The position numbers were made by a program, and so were the translations under genes. Under the pieces are notes generated by a model. The model was not told where the DNA came from and searched no databases. It saw only the letters and a program-made list of their open reading frames with translations. A DNA stretch of 64,000 nt, taken from positions 62,001 to 126,000 of the forward strand of contig RAYQ01000011.1 in NCBI GenBank assembly GCA_003612395.1, given 5' to 3'. How positions within the stretch are numbered: the stretch's first letter is position 1; every line of letters begins with the position of its first letter. This DNA is from Parablautia intestinalis (GTDB taxonomy: Bacteria; Bacillota; Clostridia; Lachnospirales; Lachnospiraceae). Of the stretch, positions 17,721 to 26,353 are shown piece after piece.

Positions 17721-19637
17721 TTATTCTTCATACCGGATTACTTCCTCCGTGAATTTCCGCTCCATGGTGTGTTTGATTTTCCTGTTTGCCACTGTCTCGA
17801 AAACAATGGAAAAATCATAATCCTCAGGATATAGTTCTGCAGCGGTCACATGTAGCCTGACTCGTTTGTGGTTTATCCATATTTTTCTGCCGGGCAGCTG
17901 TACCTGCAGAATGCCCTTTTCATTGGCAGGTTTACATACAATGCCGATCTTTTTGTCGGGATAAACCATAACGCTGTCCCCGCGCTTATATTTTGTACAA
18001 AGTCTCAGATTTGCTTTTTCTTTTTTTGCTTTTACAATTTTCTGAGCCTTCTTTTTTTCCGCGGCAGGGCTCCTGCCTGCTTCCTTCTGAAACAGATAAT
18101 CCTTAAGAACATCTTCCCCATAAGCAGCTTTAACGGCGGTCTTTAACATTTCCTGAGGCATGCCGAGTCTGTGGGCAATATAGAAGGCGCAGCTTTCCCC
18201 GGCCTGTCCAATGATCATCTGATAGGTTGGCCGGAGTGTTTGTCTGTCAAAGGTCATTCTTGCATTCAAAATGTCAGGCGCCTTATCTGCATATTCTTTG
18301 ACTTCCGGATAGTGGGTTGTGACAAGAAACAGGGAACCGCTCTTTCGAAGCGCCTCCAATATGGCAATGGCAATTCCCATGCCTTCTGCCGGGTCTGTGC
18401 CGGAGCCAAGTTCATCCATAATCACCAGGGAGTCCTTGTCTGCCTCAGATAACACTTCCAGAACGTTTTTAATGTGGGCTGAAAAGGTCGACAGATTTTC
18501 CGCAATATTCTGGTTGTCTCCAATATCACAAAGATAGGAGCTGCTCATACAAATATCTGCTTCTTTGCAGGTAACATGCAGTCCGCATTGGGCCATCATA
18601 CAGTTTAGCATGACGGTCTTTATGGCAACGGTTTTTCCTCCGGTATTAGGGCCTGTTATCACAATCCCGCGCACAGGTGTGTCTGCTTCAAATTGAAGGG
18701 GTACGTTTACCTTAGAATCCATCAGGGGATGTCTGGCATCTTTTAGCAAAATTTTGCGCCCTGTATTTATGGACGGTTCCACGCCCTCAAGGTCAATACT
18801 TAATTTTCCCTTTGAAAAAATAAAATCTAATTTTTCAATTACTGCAATGTTGTCATTTATTAACGGAACAGAGGATGAGACAAAAGCAGTCAGGGTATAC
18901 AAAATGCGGTATACCTCATTTTCCTCATCTATTTTGAGGGACTGTAATTGCTCATAATATTTTGCCACCCCCGCAGGCTCAATAAACAGGGTATTTCCCG
19001 TGGAGGATTTATCAATTACGCTGCCGGGAACTTTATGCCTGTATTCTTTTTTTACCGGAATACAGACTCTGCCGTTTCGGTTAGTGGAGTAGTGGTCGGC
19101 CATACTTTCTTTGTTGGCGCGCATAATCTGATCCGCCTTCTGCTTCATCTGCTCCTCACACTTGATGATTTGGCCCCTTATCCGGTTAAGCTCCTTTGAT
19201 GCGTAATCATCTACGCCGCCGTTTCTGATTTGGCGGCCGATTTCCTCTCTAAGCTCATCTGATGCATTCAGATTTTCTTCATAATAAGCCAGCGGATTGC
19301 CGTATGCCTTCCCACCCTGCAGATATTTTTTCAGACGGCTAATCATCACAAGAATATTTTCTACACGTTCTAACTGCCAGGGTGTAAGACAGTCGCCTGT
19401 TTGGGCAATTGTTAAAATTTCCTTTATTTCAGAGAGATTTTGTAAGGGCGGTGTACCAGACTTTTCCAGGAAGTCACGACTGTCTGTGGTGTCTTTTAGC
19501 TGCTTTCGTAAAGCGGCTTCGTCAAGGCAGACGGTTTTTTCTCTGATTTTATCCTTTGCCCATAAAGTGGTGGCAAGTCTCATCCACATTTCTTTGATTT
19601 TGTCGAATTCTATTTGTTTTTCTACATTCATTTTCAT
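17721..19637 (-). CDS. MutS2-like ATPase without Smr domain
   Basis: The 638-residue protein has the MutS core and clamp domains followed by the ABC-type ATPase: Walker A GPNTGGKT, Walker B LVIMDELGSGTDP and the switch histidine in THYPEVKEYA. Full MutS2 is near 790 residues and ends with a Smr nuclease domain; here the C-terminus ends with a short basic linker and a beta-rich KOW-like part (KRGDSVMVYPDKKIGIV). It therefore belongs to the Smr-less MutS2-like group, possible dimeric DNA-junction or ribosome-collision ATPases. The start is unusual: AAGGAG (19666-19671) lies far upstream and a GGCGC/GCGCC hairpin (19643-19659) stands between it and the ATG. Confidence 0.85.
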   Translation of the reverse strand: MKMNVEKQIEFDKIKEMWMRLATTLWAKDKIREKTVCLDEAALRKQLKDTTDSRDFLEKSGTPPLQNLSEIKEILTIAQTGDCLTPWQLERVENILVMISRLKKYLQGGKAYGNPLAYYEENLNASDELREEIGRQIRNGGVDDYASKELNRIRGQIIKCEEQMKQKADQIMRANKESMADHYSTNRNGRVCIPVKKEYRHKVPGSVIDKSSTGNTLFIEPAGVAKYYEQLQSLKIDEENEVYRILYTLTAFVSSSVPLINDNIAVIEKLDFIFSKGKLSIDLEGVEPSINTGRKILLKDARHPLMDSKVNVPLQFEADTPVRGIVITGPNTGGKTVAIKTVMLNCMMAQCGLHVTCKEADICMSSSYLCDIGDNQNIAENLSTFSAHIKNVLEVLSEADKDSLVIMDELGSGTDPAEGMGIAIAILEALRKSGSLFLVTTHYPEVKEYADKAPDILNARMTFDRQTLRPTYQMIIGQAGESCAFYIAHRLGMPQEMLKTAVKAAYGEDVLKDYLFQKEAGRSPAAEKKKAQKIVKAKKEKANLRLCTKYKRGDSVMVYPDKKIGIVCKPANEKGILQVQLPGRKIWINHKRVRLHVTAAELYPEDYDFSIVFETVANRKIKHTMERKFTEEVIRYEE

Positions 19638-19642
19638 AAGAC

Positions 19643-19671
19643 GGCGCTTTTTTTGCGCCTTTTAACTCCTT
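19643..19671 (-). promoter_or_regulatory. Ribosome site separated from start by a hairpin
   Basis: On the minus strand AAGGAG is followed by TTAAAA, then GGCGC-AAAAAAA-GCGCC, then GTCTT and the ATG of the MutS2-like gene. If the hairpin folds, the effective spacing is about eleven bases. Translation might depend on the fold. Confidence 0.4.
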
Positions 19672-19786
19672 CCATAATATTGTTTTGTCAGGAAATTGCG
19701 AAATATATCAATATACCGGAAATTTGGTTTCGCAATTATCCGGGTAGCATTGCCTTACAATGAAATAGCGGGATATTTTCACGACC

Positions 19787-19855
19787 AAAGTATGAAAAAG
19801 ACCATGGCCGCCCGGGAAAGCGTTAAATACCATGGTCTGTCGATTTGTCATACTT
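19787..19855. repeat. Long imperfect hairpin
   Basis: AAGTATGA (19788-19795) pairs with TCATACTT (19848-19855), and AGACCATGG (19799-19807) pairs with CCATGGTCT (19830-19838). It lies in the gene-poor stretch between the MutS2-like gene and the XRE-methyltransferase gene. No function is evident. Confidence 0.5.
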
Positions 19856-19874
19856 ATAGTATGAATTGTTGGAT

Positions 19875-19946
19875 AACAACCGCTGTCACGCTTCGCGAAC
19901 CGGCTTCTTGCAACAAATGCCGCTACGCCCCGCGGGCCAGCTTATT
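19875..19946 (-). repeat. Dispersed hairpin repeat, tandem pair (copy set 2, reverse)
   Basis: Read on the minus strand, the first unit begins AATAAGCTGGCCCGCGGGG right after the T-run of the terminator at 19946-19975. The second follows as AGAAGCCGGTTCGCGAAGCG then TGACAGCGGTTGTT. The outer stem here is CCG/CGG. Confidence 0.6.
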
Positions 19947-19975
19947 AAAAAAGCATGACCTGAACAGTCATGCTT
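19946..19975 (-). terminator. Terminator of the orphan small transcription unit
   Basis: AAGCATGAC and GTCATGCTT form a perfect nine-base stem with a seven-base loop. Read on the minus strand it is followed by TTTTTT. Confidence 0.8.
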
Positions 19976-20026
19976 AACAAATCCTGAAAATATATACCAC
20001 AATATTAAGCAATTGTAAGGCGAAAA

Positions 20027-20048
20027 CGCTGACATGTAATTGTCAGCG
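20027..20048 (-). ncRNA. Hairpin within the orphan small transcript
   Basis: CGCTGACA and TGTCAGCG form an eight-base perfect stem with a six-base loop. It lies between the 12-codon ORF and the terminator, within a predicted transcript of about 200 bases (about 20156 to 19950, minus strand). This may be a structured regulatory RNA. Confidence 0.4.
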
Positions 20049-20092
20049 ATGGGCATACCTCCAGCCTGAAGCCAAAATAGCCCCTGCAATAT

Positions 20093-20131
20093 TTATTTTG
20101 CAATTTTCTCCATTACAATAACACTTAACAT
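20093..20131 (-). CDS. Twelve-codon small ORF in an orphan transcription unit
   Basis: Reads MLSVIVMEKIAK then TAA. It has an excellent ribosome site (TAGGAGGA, seven bases before ATG) and a consensus promoter upstream. After the stop the same frame stays open to about 19886, but that stretch covers the hairpin and terminator and is unlikely to be protein. I do not recognise the peptide. It could be a leader peptide, a small membrane-active peptide or a by-product of a structured RNA gene. Confidence 0.45.
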   Translation of the reverse strand: MLSVIVMEKIAK

Positions 20132-20162
20132 GCAAAATCCTCCTAAAAATTAATCTTTATTT

Positions 20163-20191
20163 ACTATAAATGTCAAATTGATTTTTGTCAA
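20163..20191 (-). promoter_or_regulatory. Consensus sigma-A promoter for the small transcript
   Basis: On the minus strand TTGACA (20186-20191), a 17-base spacer and TATAGT (20163-20168) match the vegetative consensus almost fully. A second TTGACA-like box lies inside the spacer. Confidence 0.75.
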
Positions 20192-20399
20192 GTAAATTTA
20201 GTTTATTTTAAAATGTGAAAAGTGACATGAACGGATTCAACCATCAGGTGAATATGCGCTGTCTTTTCACTTTTTACGTTATTGTGGCGGCGGCTCGGTT
20301 ATATTAAAATAGACAAAAGAAACGGTAATTTAATGTAAAACCGGCCTGCCCGGGCGGGCAGATGGGAGATGGAAACAGACAGAGAGAAAGGCGGTCAGG

Positions 20400-21227
20400 A
20401 TGGAAAATTTAAAGATAGGAGAGGTAATCGGTAAAAGACGCAGGGAATTGGGACTGACGCAAAATCAGCTGGCACAGTCCCTGAATATATCCTTCCAGGC
20501 AGTTTCCAAGTGGGAAAACGCCGTGGCAAATCCGGACATAGAAATGCTGCCAAGGCTGGCAGCAGCGCTGAATACAACAGTTGACGGACTGCTGGGATAT
20601 AAAAGCCCTGAAGCAGATTATGACAGGCGGTATAAAGCGGAGGATTATTACTGGGGACTTCTGCCAAACAGTATCTGCTATGATATTATGAAAATTTTAC
20701 CGCCGGTAAAGCCTTACCGCGTGCTGGATATTGGCTGCGGGGAAGGAAAGGATGCGGTTTTTATGGCCAAATGCGGGTATCTGGTGACTGCATTTGACTT
20801 GTCGGAACAGGGGATTGATAAGGCCAAAAGACTGGCGGAACATAATAAAGCTGAGGTGAATTTTTTTAAGGCCGATATTTTTGATTACCGGCCTGAGAGA
20901 GCGTATGATATTATATTCAGCAGCGGAGTGATTCATATTCTGCCGGAAACCATGCGGAAGGAATTTTGTGACAGCCTGAAATCACATACGGAGGTTAACG
21001 GCATAAATGTGTTAAATGTATTTGTTCAAAAGCCCTTTATAGCGCCTGCTCCGGACAGCACAAAGGAGGAAGACAGATATCCCTGGTATTCAGGAGAATT
21101 ATTTGGATATTACCGTGACTGGCTGATTCACACCTGCAGGGAAGATATCTTTGATTGTAACAGCGGCGGCACGCCTCATAAACATTGCATGGACACTATG
21201 ATTGCCAGAAAATTCAAACAGTCCTGA
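20400..21227 (+). CDS. XRE helix-turn-helix fused to a SAM-dependent methyltransferase
   Basis: Residues 1-66 form an XRE-type DNA-binding domain (LGLTQNQLAQSLNISFQAV, SKWENAVANPDIEMLPRLA). Residues about 75-275 are a class I methyltransferase of the TehB-like type, with the SAM motif LDIGCGEGKDAVFMA, the acidic loop after it (AFDLSEQGIDKAK) and motif IV-like YDIIFSSGVIHIL. The fusion suggests that DNA binding and methylation of a small toxic molecule or another substrate are linked. ATG 20400 follows GAAAGGCGGTCAGG. About 185 bp upstream, GTGAAAAGTGACA (20215-20227) pairs with TGTCTTTTCAC (20260-20270) before a T-run. The convergent CotH gene ends five bases after its stop. Confidence 0.85.
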   Translation: MENLKIGEVIGKRRRELGLTQNQLAQSLNISFQAVSKWENAVANPDIEMLPRLAAALNTTVDGLLGYKSPEADYDRRYKAEDYYWGLLPNSICYDIMKILPPVKPYRVLDIGCGEGKDAVFMAKCGYLVTAFDLSEQGIDKAKRLAEHNKAEVNFFKADIFDYRPERAYDIIFSSGVIHILPETMRKEFCDSLKSHTEVNGINVLNVFVQKPFIAPAPDSTKEEDRYPWYSGELFGYYRDWLIHTCREDIFDCNSGGTPHKHCMDTMIARKFKQS

Positions 21228-21231
21228 AAGC

Positions 21232-22971
21232 TTATGTGCCATCTATTTTTGCCTTAAGACCGAAGGGCTTTCCATACAGAGCATAATGCTCCAGCAGAAG
21301 CTGTTTATCATAGGGATACAATTCCTCTAAGGTTTCTCTGTTGGTTTGCCAATAATATCTGACATTAAATTCCTCAGAGTAATCTACCCCCATATAAACA
21401 GCAGGCTCAAGACTGTCCATATAAAGCAGCTCAAAATACTCATCTAAAAATGCCAGTCTGCCGTCAATATATTGATAGATATAATTGTCTTTCCAATATT
21501 CCGCGCCATGGGGCCAGCGCTGGTAGTTTCTTGCATAAGCGCCTGTTAAATATAAATAGCCAAACTGCTCGTCCAGAATTTCATAAAGGCGCTCTTTGGT
21601 TAAAATAGTCCTTCTTAATTCCTGCCAGCGATCTAATAACAATTCGGATACTGCGGTCTCATTATAGTAATATAGCGTATCAATGTCCGTGCACCAGGCA
21701 TCCACCTCACTTACGGATTCGGGAATATATTTTGAATAATTACATGCTTCGTCATCAACCCACTGGTTTCCCCATGTGGCGTTTAAATCCCAGGGCACCT
21801 TTTTAAAGGCAAATTCTCCATTTTCCTGATATTCTGCAATAAAATAAATATTTTTACGCATGTTATCCCGTCCGCACATCAGCATGCAGAAAAGATTATA
21901 GTCTATGGCATTTTCCATGTTGAGGAGCTTATAACCCTCCTCGTAGGAAGTCATTTGCTCCTTGCAAAACAGGTTAACCCATGTCTTTAGCGGATCCCAG
22001 TCTTTTTGGGTAAATTCTTTGGGATGCTTTAATAGAAAGATTGGCTGCAAGCCATCCGTTCTTTCATTTGAATAATTATGCTCTTCAGGAATTCTCATCG
22101 CTCTGCATTTATATAAAATATCTTTGTCCTTCAGGGATAATTCCTTTGCATCAATTCGCTCGGTTAATCCGTAAACGCCCAGATATTCATCATCAATAAA
22201 AAGCTCTGCGTATTCCATTGTAGTTCCTTCATCATTTGCAACAGTATTATTTTGGGCAATCTCTCTCCAAACCACATAAGAAAACTTATTGTGGATTAAG
22301 CCGAAATCATCATATAATGCATTTAAAATCCAATCGTCATCCCTGCGCATGCCCAGAAGGGACACTTTTTTATTATCCAGTGTTAACTTATAACTGGATT
22401 TTTCATATCCCCGTGCGGAAGCGCCGCGCAGGGCATAAGTACACGGAATATTTTTGATGGAATCTGCAATACGATAAGGGTCTGTCACATCCAGCAGGCC
22501 ATCCACGCCCAAATTTATGTCCCTTGGTCCGCTGTCTGGAAGCGTGATATTAATAATTGGCATTCCGGTAAAAACCATATTGCAGACAGAGTAGGTATTT
22601 TCATTTATGAGATAAAGCTGAAAAATATGTCCGGTTGAAATGGCGCTGCTTTTATCGGACAGCAGCTCATCGCGGGACAGATATATATGTCCGGATTCCG
22701 TTTTTAATTTTCCTTCCCAGCTGTCATTGTCCGGATTTTGCGGTATAAATACGGTATTGCTGTTTTTGTCATAAGGCGCCTTTTTTCCATTTAAAGTGAT
22801 TTTTGACGAAATCATTTCTTCGTTTTTTCCGGCAAGAAGCCGGTCAATCTGTTCGGCAGAAGAAACCGGAATTCCCATAATTCTGCCGGTTATTTTTTCC
22901 ATAATGGGAGAGTAATTTAAAAAGACAGCCAGAAAAAAGACGGAGAGTAATAGTGTGATAACTTTTTTCAT
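21232..22971 (-). CDS. CotH kinase family protein (copy 1)
   Basis: The 579-residue protein begins with a hydrophobic signal-anchor (VITLLLSVFFLAVFLNY), so it is expected outside the membrane or in the forespore envelope. The CotH atypical kinase core is present: ALRGASARGYEKSSYKLTL with the ATP-binding lysine, then a Mg-binding PWDLNATWG near residue 395. In Bacillus CotH phosphorylates spore coat proteins on serine. The last 60 residues (FNVRYYWQTN...LLEHYALYGKPFGLK) form a surface-protein-like repeat seen in Lachnospiraceae. The 5' end overlaps the DUF6056 gene by four bases, so it is the last gene of a three-gene operon. A second copy lies divergently at 26.3 kb. Confidence 0.88.
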   Translation of the reverse strand: MKKVITLLLSVFFLAVFLNYSPIMEKITGRIMGIPVSSAEQIDRLLAGKNEEMISSKITLNGKKAPYDKNSNTVFIPQNPDNDSWEGKLKTESGHIYLSRDELLSDKSSAISTGHIFQLYLINENTYSVCNMVFTGMPIINITLPDSGPRDINLGVDGLLDVTDPYRIADSIKNIPCTYALRGASARGYEKSSYKLTLDNKKVSLLGMRRDDDWILNALYDDFGLIHNKFSYVVWREIAQNNTVANDEGTTMEYAELFIDDEYLGVYGLTERIDAKELSLKDKDILYKCRAMRIPEEHNYSNERTDGLQPIFLLKHPKEFTQKDWDPLKTWVNLFCKEQMTSYEEGYKLLNMENAIDYNLFCMLMCGRDNMRKNIYFIAEYQENGEFAFKKVPWDLNATWGNQWVDDEACNYSKYIPESVSEVDAWCTDIDTLYYYNETAVSELLLDRWQELRRTILTKERLYEILDEQFGYLYLTGAYARNYQRWPHGAEYWKDNYIYQYIDGRLAFLDEYFELLYMDSLEPAVYMGVDYSEEFNVRYYWQTNRETLEELYPYDKQLLLEHYALYGKPFGLKAKIDGT

Positions 22972-24488
22972 TGTTCTTTCCTTTTTTCCATTGAAACAGA
23001 ATTAAGATTATAGTATCTGGCAACACCCAGATTAATCCAGTCCCCGGGGTCATCTGAAATATCATTGAAAAATAATAACTCCGGCTGATTTTCCAGTTCC
23101 ATCACCACAATGTCCTTTCCCGCACCATTTTTATACATTTCAATGCGGCTTTCCTGTTCCAGAAAATATCCCTGAACGGTTCCGTTTATCATATCCGTGA
23201 CGGCGGAGGTTGCCGTATAATGATAGGGCTCTGGTATGACCGTAATCAAAAAAGTAAACCCCAAAAAGCCTGTAAAGCCCAAAATCCACCAGCAAAGGAC
23301 AGGAGGCAGTACAGGGGAAGATAAGCCTGAGGGGATAGTATTTTCCTCATATTTCTTCCGGGCCCAGCCGGTTACATAGCCGGCAGACAATGTCAGCGCC
23401 AAAATAAAGACCCAGTAAGCAAGGCCCTGAATCCTTCCGGCTCCAATATTCCCCAGGGCAAAGAGCGAGGGGGTAAACATTGCCGATGTGATGCAATAGC
23501 CGTAAAGCAACACCAACATGGGGCAGGGGAATTTAAAATCCACTTTTTTAGCGATTTCCCAAAACACCGGAATCATGACCGCCACCATGAGAATAACCGT
23601 CCAGGTAATCCATTTGGCGGCTCCCAAATCAAGACAGTAATAAAAGGAAACAAAAATCGCTTTCAAGGGAGACATCATATTTTCCCCCTGAGCCCGGACC
23701 ATATTTCCGGGTGCGCCATAGCTTAAAGCGGTTCCTGTGATACAAAATATAAACGGAATTATTAAGGCCTTAAAGCGTTTCCATTTTTTGAATATCGTAA
23801 TAAAAAATATTGCCGTTGCCACCAGTATCAATGTATTTAAGGACGGCATCTGATTTCCGCCCCCCACTAAAAATCCCAGGACAGATGCCAGAAAAATGCG
23901 CTGGCGTTTCTTTTTTTCTGTGTCCCGTGCAATCTTAATTAACAGTCCAAGAAAAAACAATTCAAGAGAAAAGATGAAGGCGTAATTGATTGCCCCGCTA
24001 TACCAGTATAACAGGTCTGTCCGTTCTTCCTCCCGCAGACACTGGACTAACAGGATAAGAACCGGCATGGAGATGCCGAGGCACCTGTATTTGTCTGCCT
24101 TAAAAACCTTATTGAGAAGGCAGAACATAAAATATAAAACGGAAACTGTCAGGGATACAATGATAATGAGCGTGGTCAACCCGTACCAGCGTTCCCCCCA
24201 AATGTTTGGCGGCAGGGCGGACAGAAAGCTTGAGGTAAAGCATCCTCTCCACTTTGTATATTCAAACATGGTTCTTCCGGCAGCTTCCTTCAGCACGGCT
24301 GATAAGGAATGTGCTGCGTTCCAGGCCTGATAACATCCGGCGCCGTTTGTATAATCGTCAGCGCTGGGGAAATTGTATTTTGCCACCCAGAGAACCGGCA
24401 GTAAACCAAGGCAGTAAACCATCGTAAAAAAAAGAGCCAGATTTTTAAGAGTGACTATTTTTTGTATCTGTTTTTCCAAAGATTTCAT
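22968..24488 (-). CDS. DUF6056-like polytopic membrane protein
   Basis: This 506-residue protein has about eleven helices. The first extracytoplasmic loop carries FPSADDYTNG and the segment MFEYTKWRGCF, resembling the acidic DD/W-GR motifs of DUF6056 and GT-C-like membrane enzymes; GGGNQMPS and YGAPGNMVRAQG are further conserved spots. Such proteins are probable glycan polymerases or transferases using lipid-linked donors, but this is inferred. The start overlaps the upstream glycosyltransferase stop (ATGA) and its stop overlaps the CotH start, which shows translational coupling in one operon. Confidence 0.7.
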   Translation of the reverse strand: MKSLEKQIQKIVTLKNLALFFTMVYCLGLLPVLWVAKYNFPSADDYTNGAGCYQAWNAAHSLSAVLKEAAGRTMFEYTKWRGCFTSSFLSALPPNIWGERWYGLTTLIIIVSLTVSVLYFMFCLLNKVFKADKYRCLGISMPVLILLVQCLREEERTDLLYWYSGAINYAFIFSLELFFLGLLIKIARDTEKKKRQRIFLASVLGFLVGGGNQMPSLNTLILVATAIFFITIFKKWKRFKALIIPFIFCITGTALSYGAPGNMVRAQGENMMSPLKAIFVSFYYCLDLGAAKWITWTVILMVAVMIPVFWEIAKKVDFKFPCPMLVLLYGYCITSAMFTPSLFALGNIGAGRIQGLAYWVFILALTLSAGYVTGWARKKYEENTIPSGLSSPVLPPVLCWWILGFTGFLGFTFLITVIPEPYHYTATSAVTDMINGTVQGYFLEQESRIEMYKNGAGKDIVVMELENQPELLFFNDISDDPGDWINLGVARYYNLNSVSMEKRKEQ

Positions 24489-26002
24489 AGATGACTGTTC
24501 GCTCCTTTAAGCCTGTTAAACAGGCTGAAATAACCGCTTGCTGCCAAAGGCAGAAGTAAAATAAAGTAAAACAACACATACCTGGATTTGGCTTCCCAGA
24601 TCATGTGAAACAATATTCCGCCAAAAATATTTAAAACAAGATAGGAGGACGTCAATTTCCATTTTTTAAGGCACCCTGCTCCCCATATGCCTGCGCCTGA
24701 AAAAATGAGAAAATGATATATATTCATAAGAGTAATCAGCAGATTCCGGCCCTTTCCATAGAGAAAGAAAATGGCAATATCAGATTGGGGCTCCACATTT
24801 CTGCTATACCACTCATTGGTGAGCATGGATAAAAAGGTAGGCTCATTCCACTGGGAAGTAAACTTATGGTATAAAAACCATAAGCCATGGCGGGGATTTT
24901 GAACCAATTCCTGCAGGGACTGCTTAATGTCTTTAACGCAGGCGCTGGTGGTCAATTCCCTGTCATATCCGCATTCGCCATAAATACTGGTATTATAGCC
25001 GTTATACCATCCGGGGGGTGCGCCGTTTTCATCGGATTCCTGCAGACCCATTGCCACCCATGCAATTTTTGGTATTCCCTGCGGCAGTTCCTGACCGGTA
25101 CGCATCTTATATACGCCGTTAACAAATAAGGTTCCGGTCTGCGAGATGATAAGAAACGCGGCAAGGGGCAGCAGTATTTTCAGGTTTCTTTTTTCAATTG
25201 CATGTAATATGACAATAATCACAGTGGCAACAAGGACAATTGAGAGATTTGTTTTTACTATGATTCCGATTGCCAGCCAGAAGGATGCCAGAAACAATTC
25301 CTGATATTTGTCTGTTTTTAAATAGAGGATGACTCTGTAAATGGCATGGATTCCCATACACCATCCCGGAACATCACCGTAAATAAAGGTTGCCAGCAAA
25401 AAGAAAGGGAACATTCCCATAGCCAGCATCATTTCCAGCTTATAGAGATGTTCATTCTCAAATATTTCCATGGTAATTTTGCCAAGTATCCGGATTGCAT
25501 CTACAATGAACAGGATGTTGAGCAACTCAAAAACAATATAATTTTCCATTCCGAAAATTTTATATCCCAGTTCCATAATGGCGGTAAATCCCAGCTGAAA
25601 CGGGTAATTAAATAAATAACCGCCTGGTGTGAGAGCATCAAAATTACCCTCCAGAAATTCCGTGGCGGACAGGCTTAAAAATTCACTGTCACATTTTGCA
25701 ATACAGCGAAACAACAAAACGGCTCCCAGACAAAAGCTGCCTGCCCACACAAGAGAGAGTCGTGTGATTTTCTCTGTATCTGCATTTTTCCACAGCAGAT
25801 GAAACAGCAGCCATAAAAGGGCAGCTGAGGCGATTAGGGTTATGAAGGGATTGTCCCATTTATATCTGGCATTTTCTATATATTGATGCAATTCAAAATA
25901 AGTTATTCTGAGCAGGCTGTTTAGTACATTGAATCCTATTATGAAAATAAAAGGAATCAGATAAACAAACGTTAATACTTTTATGAGCTTGGACCTATTC
26001 AT
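24485..26002 (-). CDS. GT-C type membrane glycosyltransferase-like protein
   Basis: About 505 residues with ten or more helices. After the first helix an acidic region (YIENARYKWDN) and later CDSEFLSLSATEFLEG and GGYLFNYPFQLGF are placed like the catalytic and conserved loops of GT-C (PMT/GT39-type) enzymes. An ISQTGTLFVNG segment and a long extracytoplasmic loop follow. It would move sugar from a lipid carrier on the outer face of the membrane. ATG 26002 is preferred because ATGGAG precedes it; ATG 26014 is the alternative. It is the first gene of the minus-strand operon with DUF6056 and CotH. Confidence 0.65.
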   Translation of the reverse strand: MNRSKLIKVLTFVYLIPFIFIIGFNVLNSLLRITYFELHQYIENARYKWDNPFITLIASAALLWLLFHLLWKNADTEKITRLSLVWAGSFCLGAVLLFRCIAKCDSEFLSLSATEFLEGNFDALTPGGYLFNYPFQLGFTAIMELGYKIFGMENYIVFELLNILFIVDAIRILGKITMEIFENEHLYKLEMMLAMGMFPFFLLATFIYGDVPGWCMGIHAIYRVILYLKTDKYQELFLASFWLAIGIIVKTNLSIVLVATVIIVILHAIEKRNLKILLPLAAFLIISQTGTLFVNGVYKMRTGQELPQGIPKIAWVAMGLQESDENGAPPGWYNGYNTSIYGECGYDRELTTSACVKDIKQSLQELVQNPRHGLWFLYHKFTSQWNEPTFLSMLTNEWYSRNVEPQSDIAIFFLYGKGRNLLITLMNIYHFLIFSGAGIWGAGCLKKWKLTSSYLVLNIFGGILFHMIWEAKSRYVLFYFILLLPLAASGYFSLFNRLKGANSHL

Positions 26003-26353
26003 TTTTGTCTCCATGGGTCAAAAAGGCATATCTGTATGCCTGGCTGACCACTAAATCAAAAAATATGACGGATGAAAAACTCTCCCCTTTCTCTAAGCTA
26101 TTATATACATAAATTCCTGAATTGTACAGATTTATTCCTTTGGATTTATTTCTTTGGATGTATGCCTTTGAAGTTATTTCTCCGGAATCCGGGCGGGTAG
26201 AAAATTAATGTTTATTTTGCTGGTGTTTATAAAAAAAATGGTGTAGAATGGAAATCGCAGTTTATGAAGCAATAATGTTTTTTTGGAGATAATGGTTTTG
26301 ATGCTTGCGATATATGACAACAGGCTCTGCCTGTTGTATGCATGGGGATTAAA
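26003..26353. other. Divergent intergenic region between two CotH operons
   Basis: About 350 bp AT-rich spacer that must hold both promoters. The clearest structure is a perfect hairpin at 26318-26336 (CAACAGGC-TCT-GCCTGTTG), 18 bp before the CotH copy 2 start and just before its ribosome site. No T-run follows, so it is more likely an mRNA leader structure than a terminator. Confidence 0.5.

Noticed and set aside
19696-19977. 93-codon plus-strand frame in the gene-poor region
   Set aside because: It runs through the long hairpin, the dispersed repeat pair and the terminator, has no ribosome site and no protein-like pattern.
19886-20089. 67-codon minus-strand frame after the 12-codon ORF
   Set aside because: It is in the same frame after the stop but covers the hairpin, terminator and repeat; the terminator inside it makes translation unlikely.
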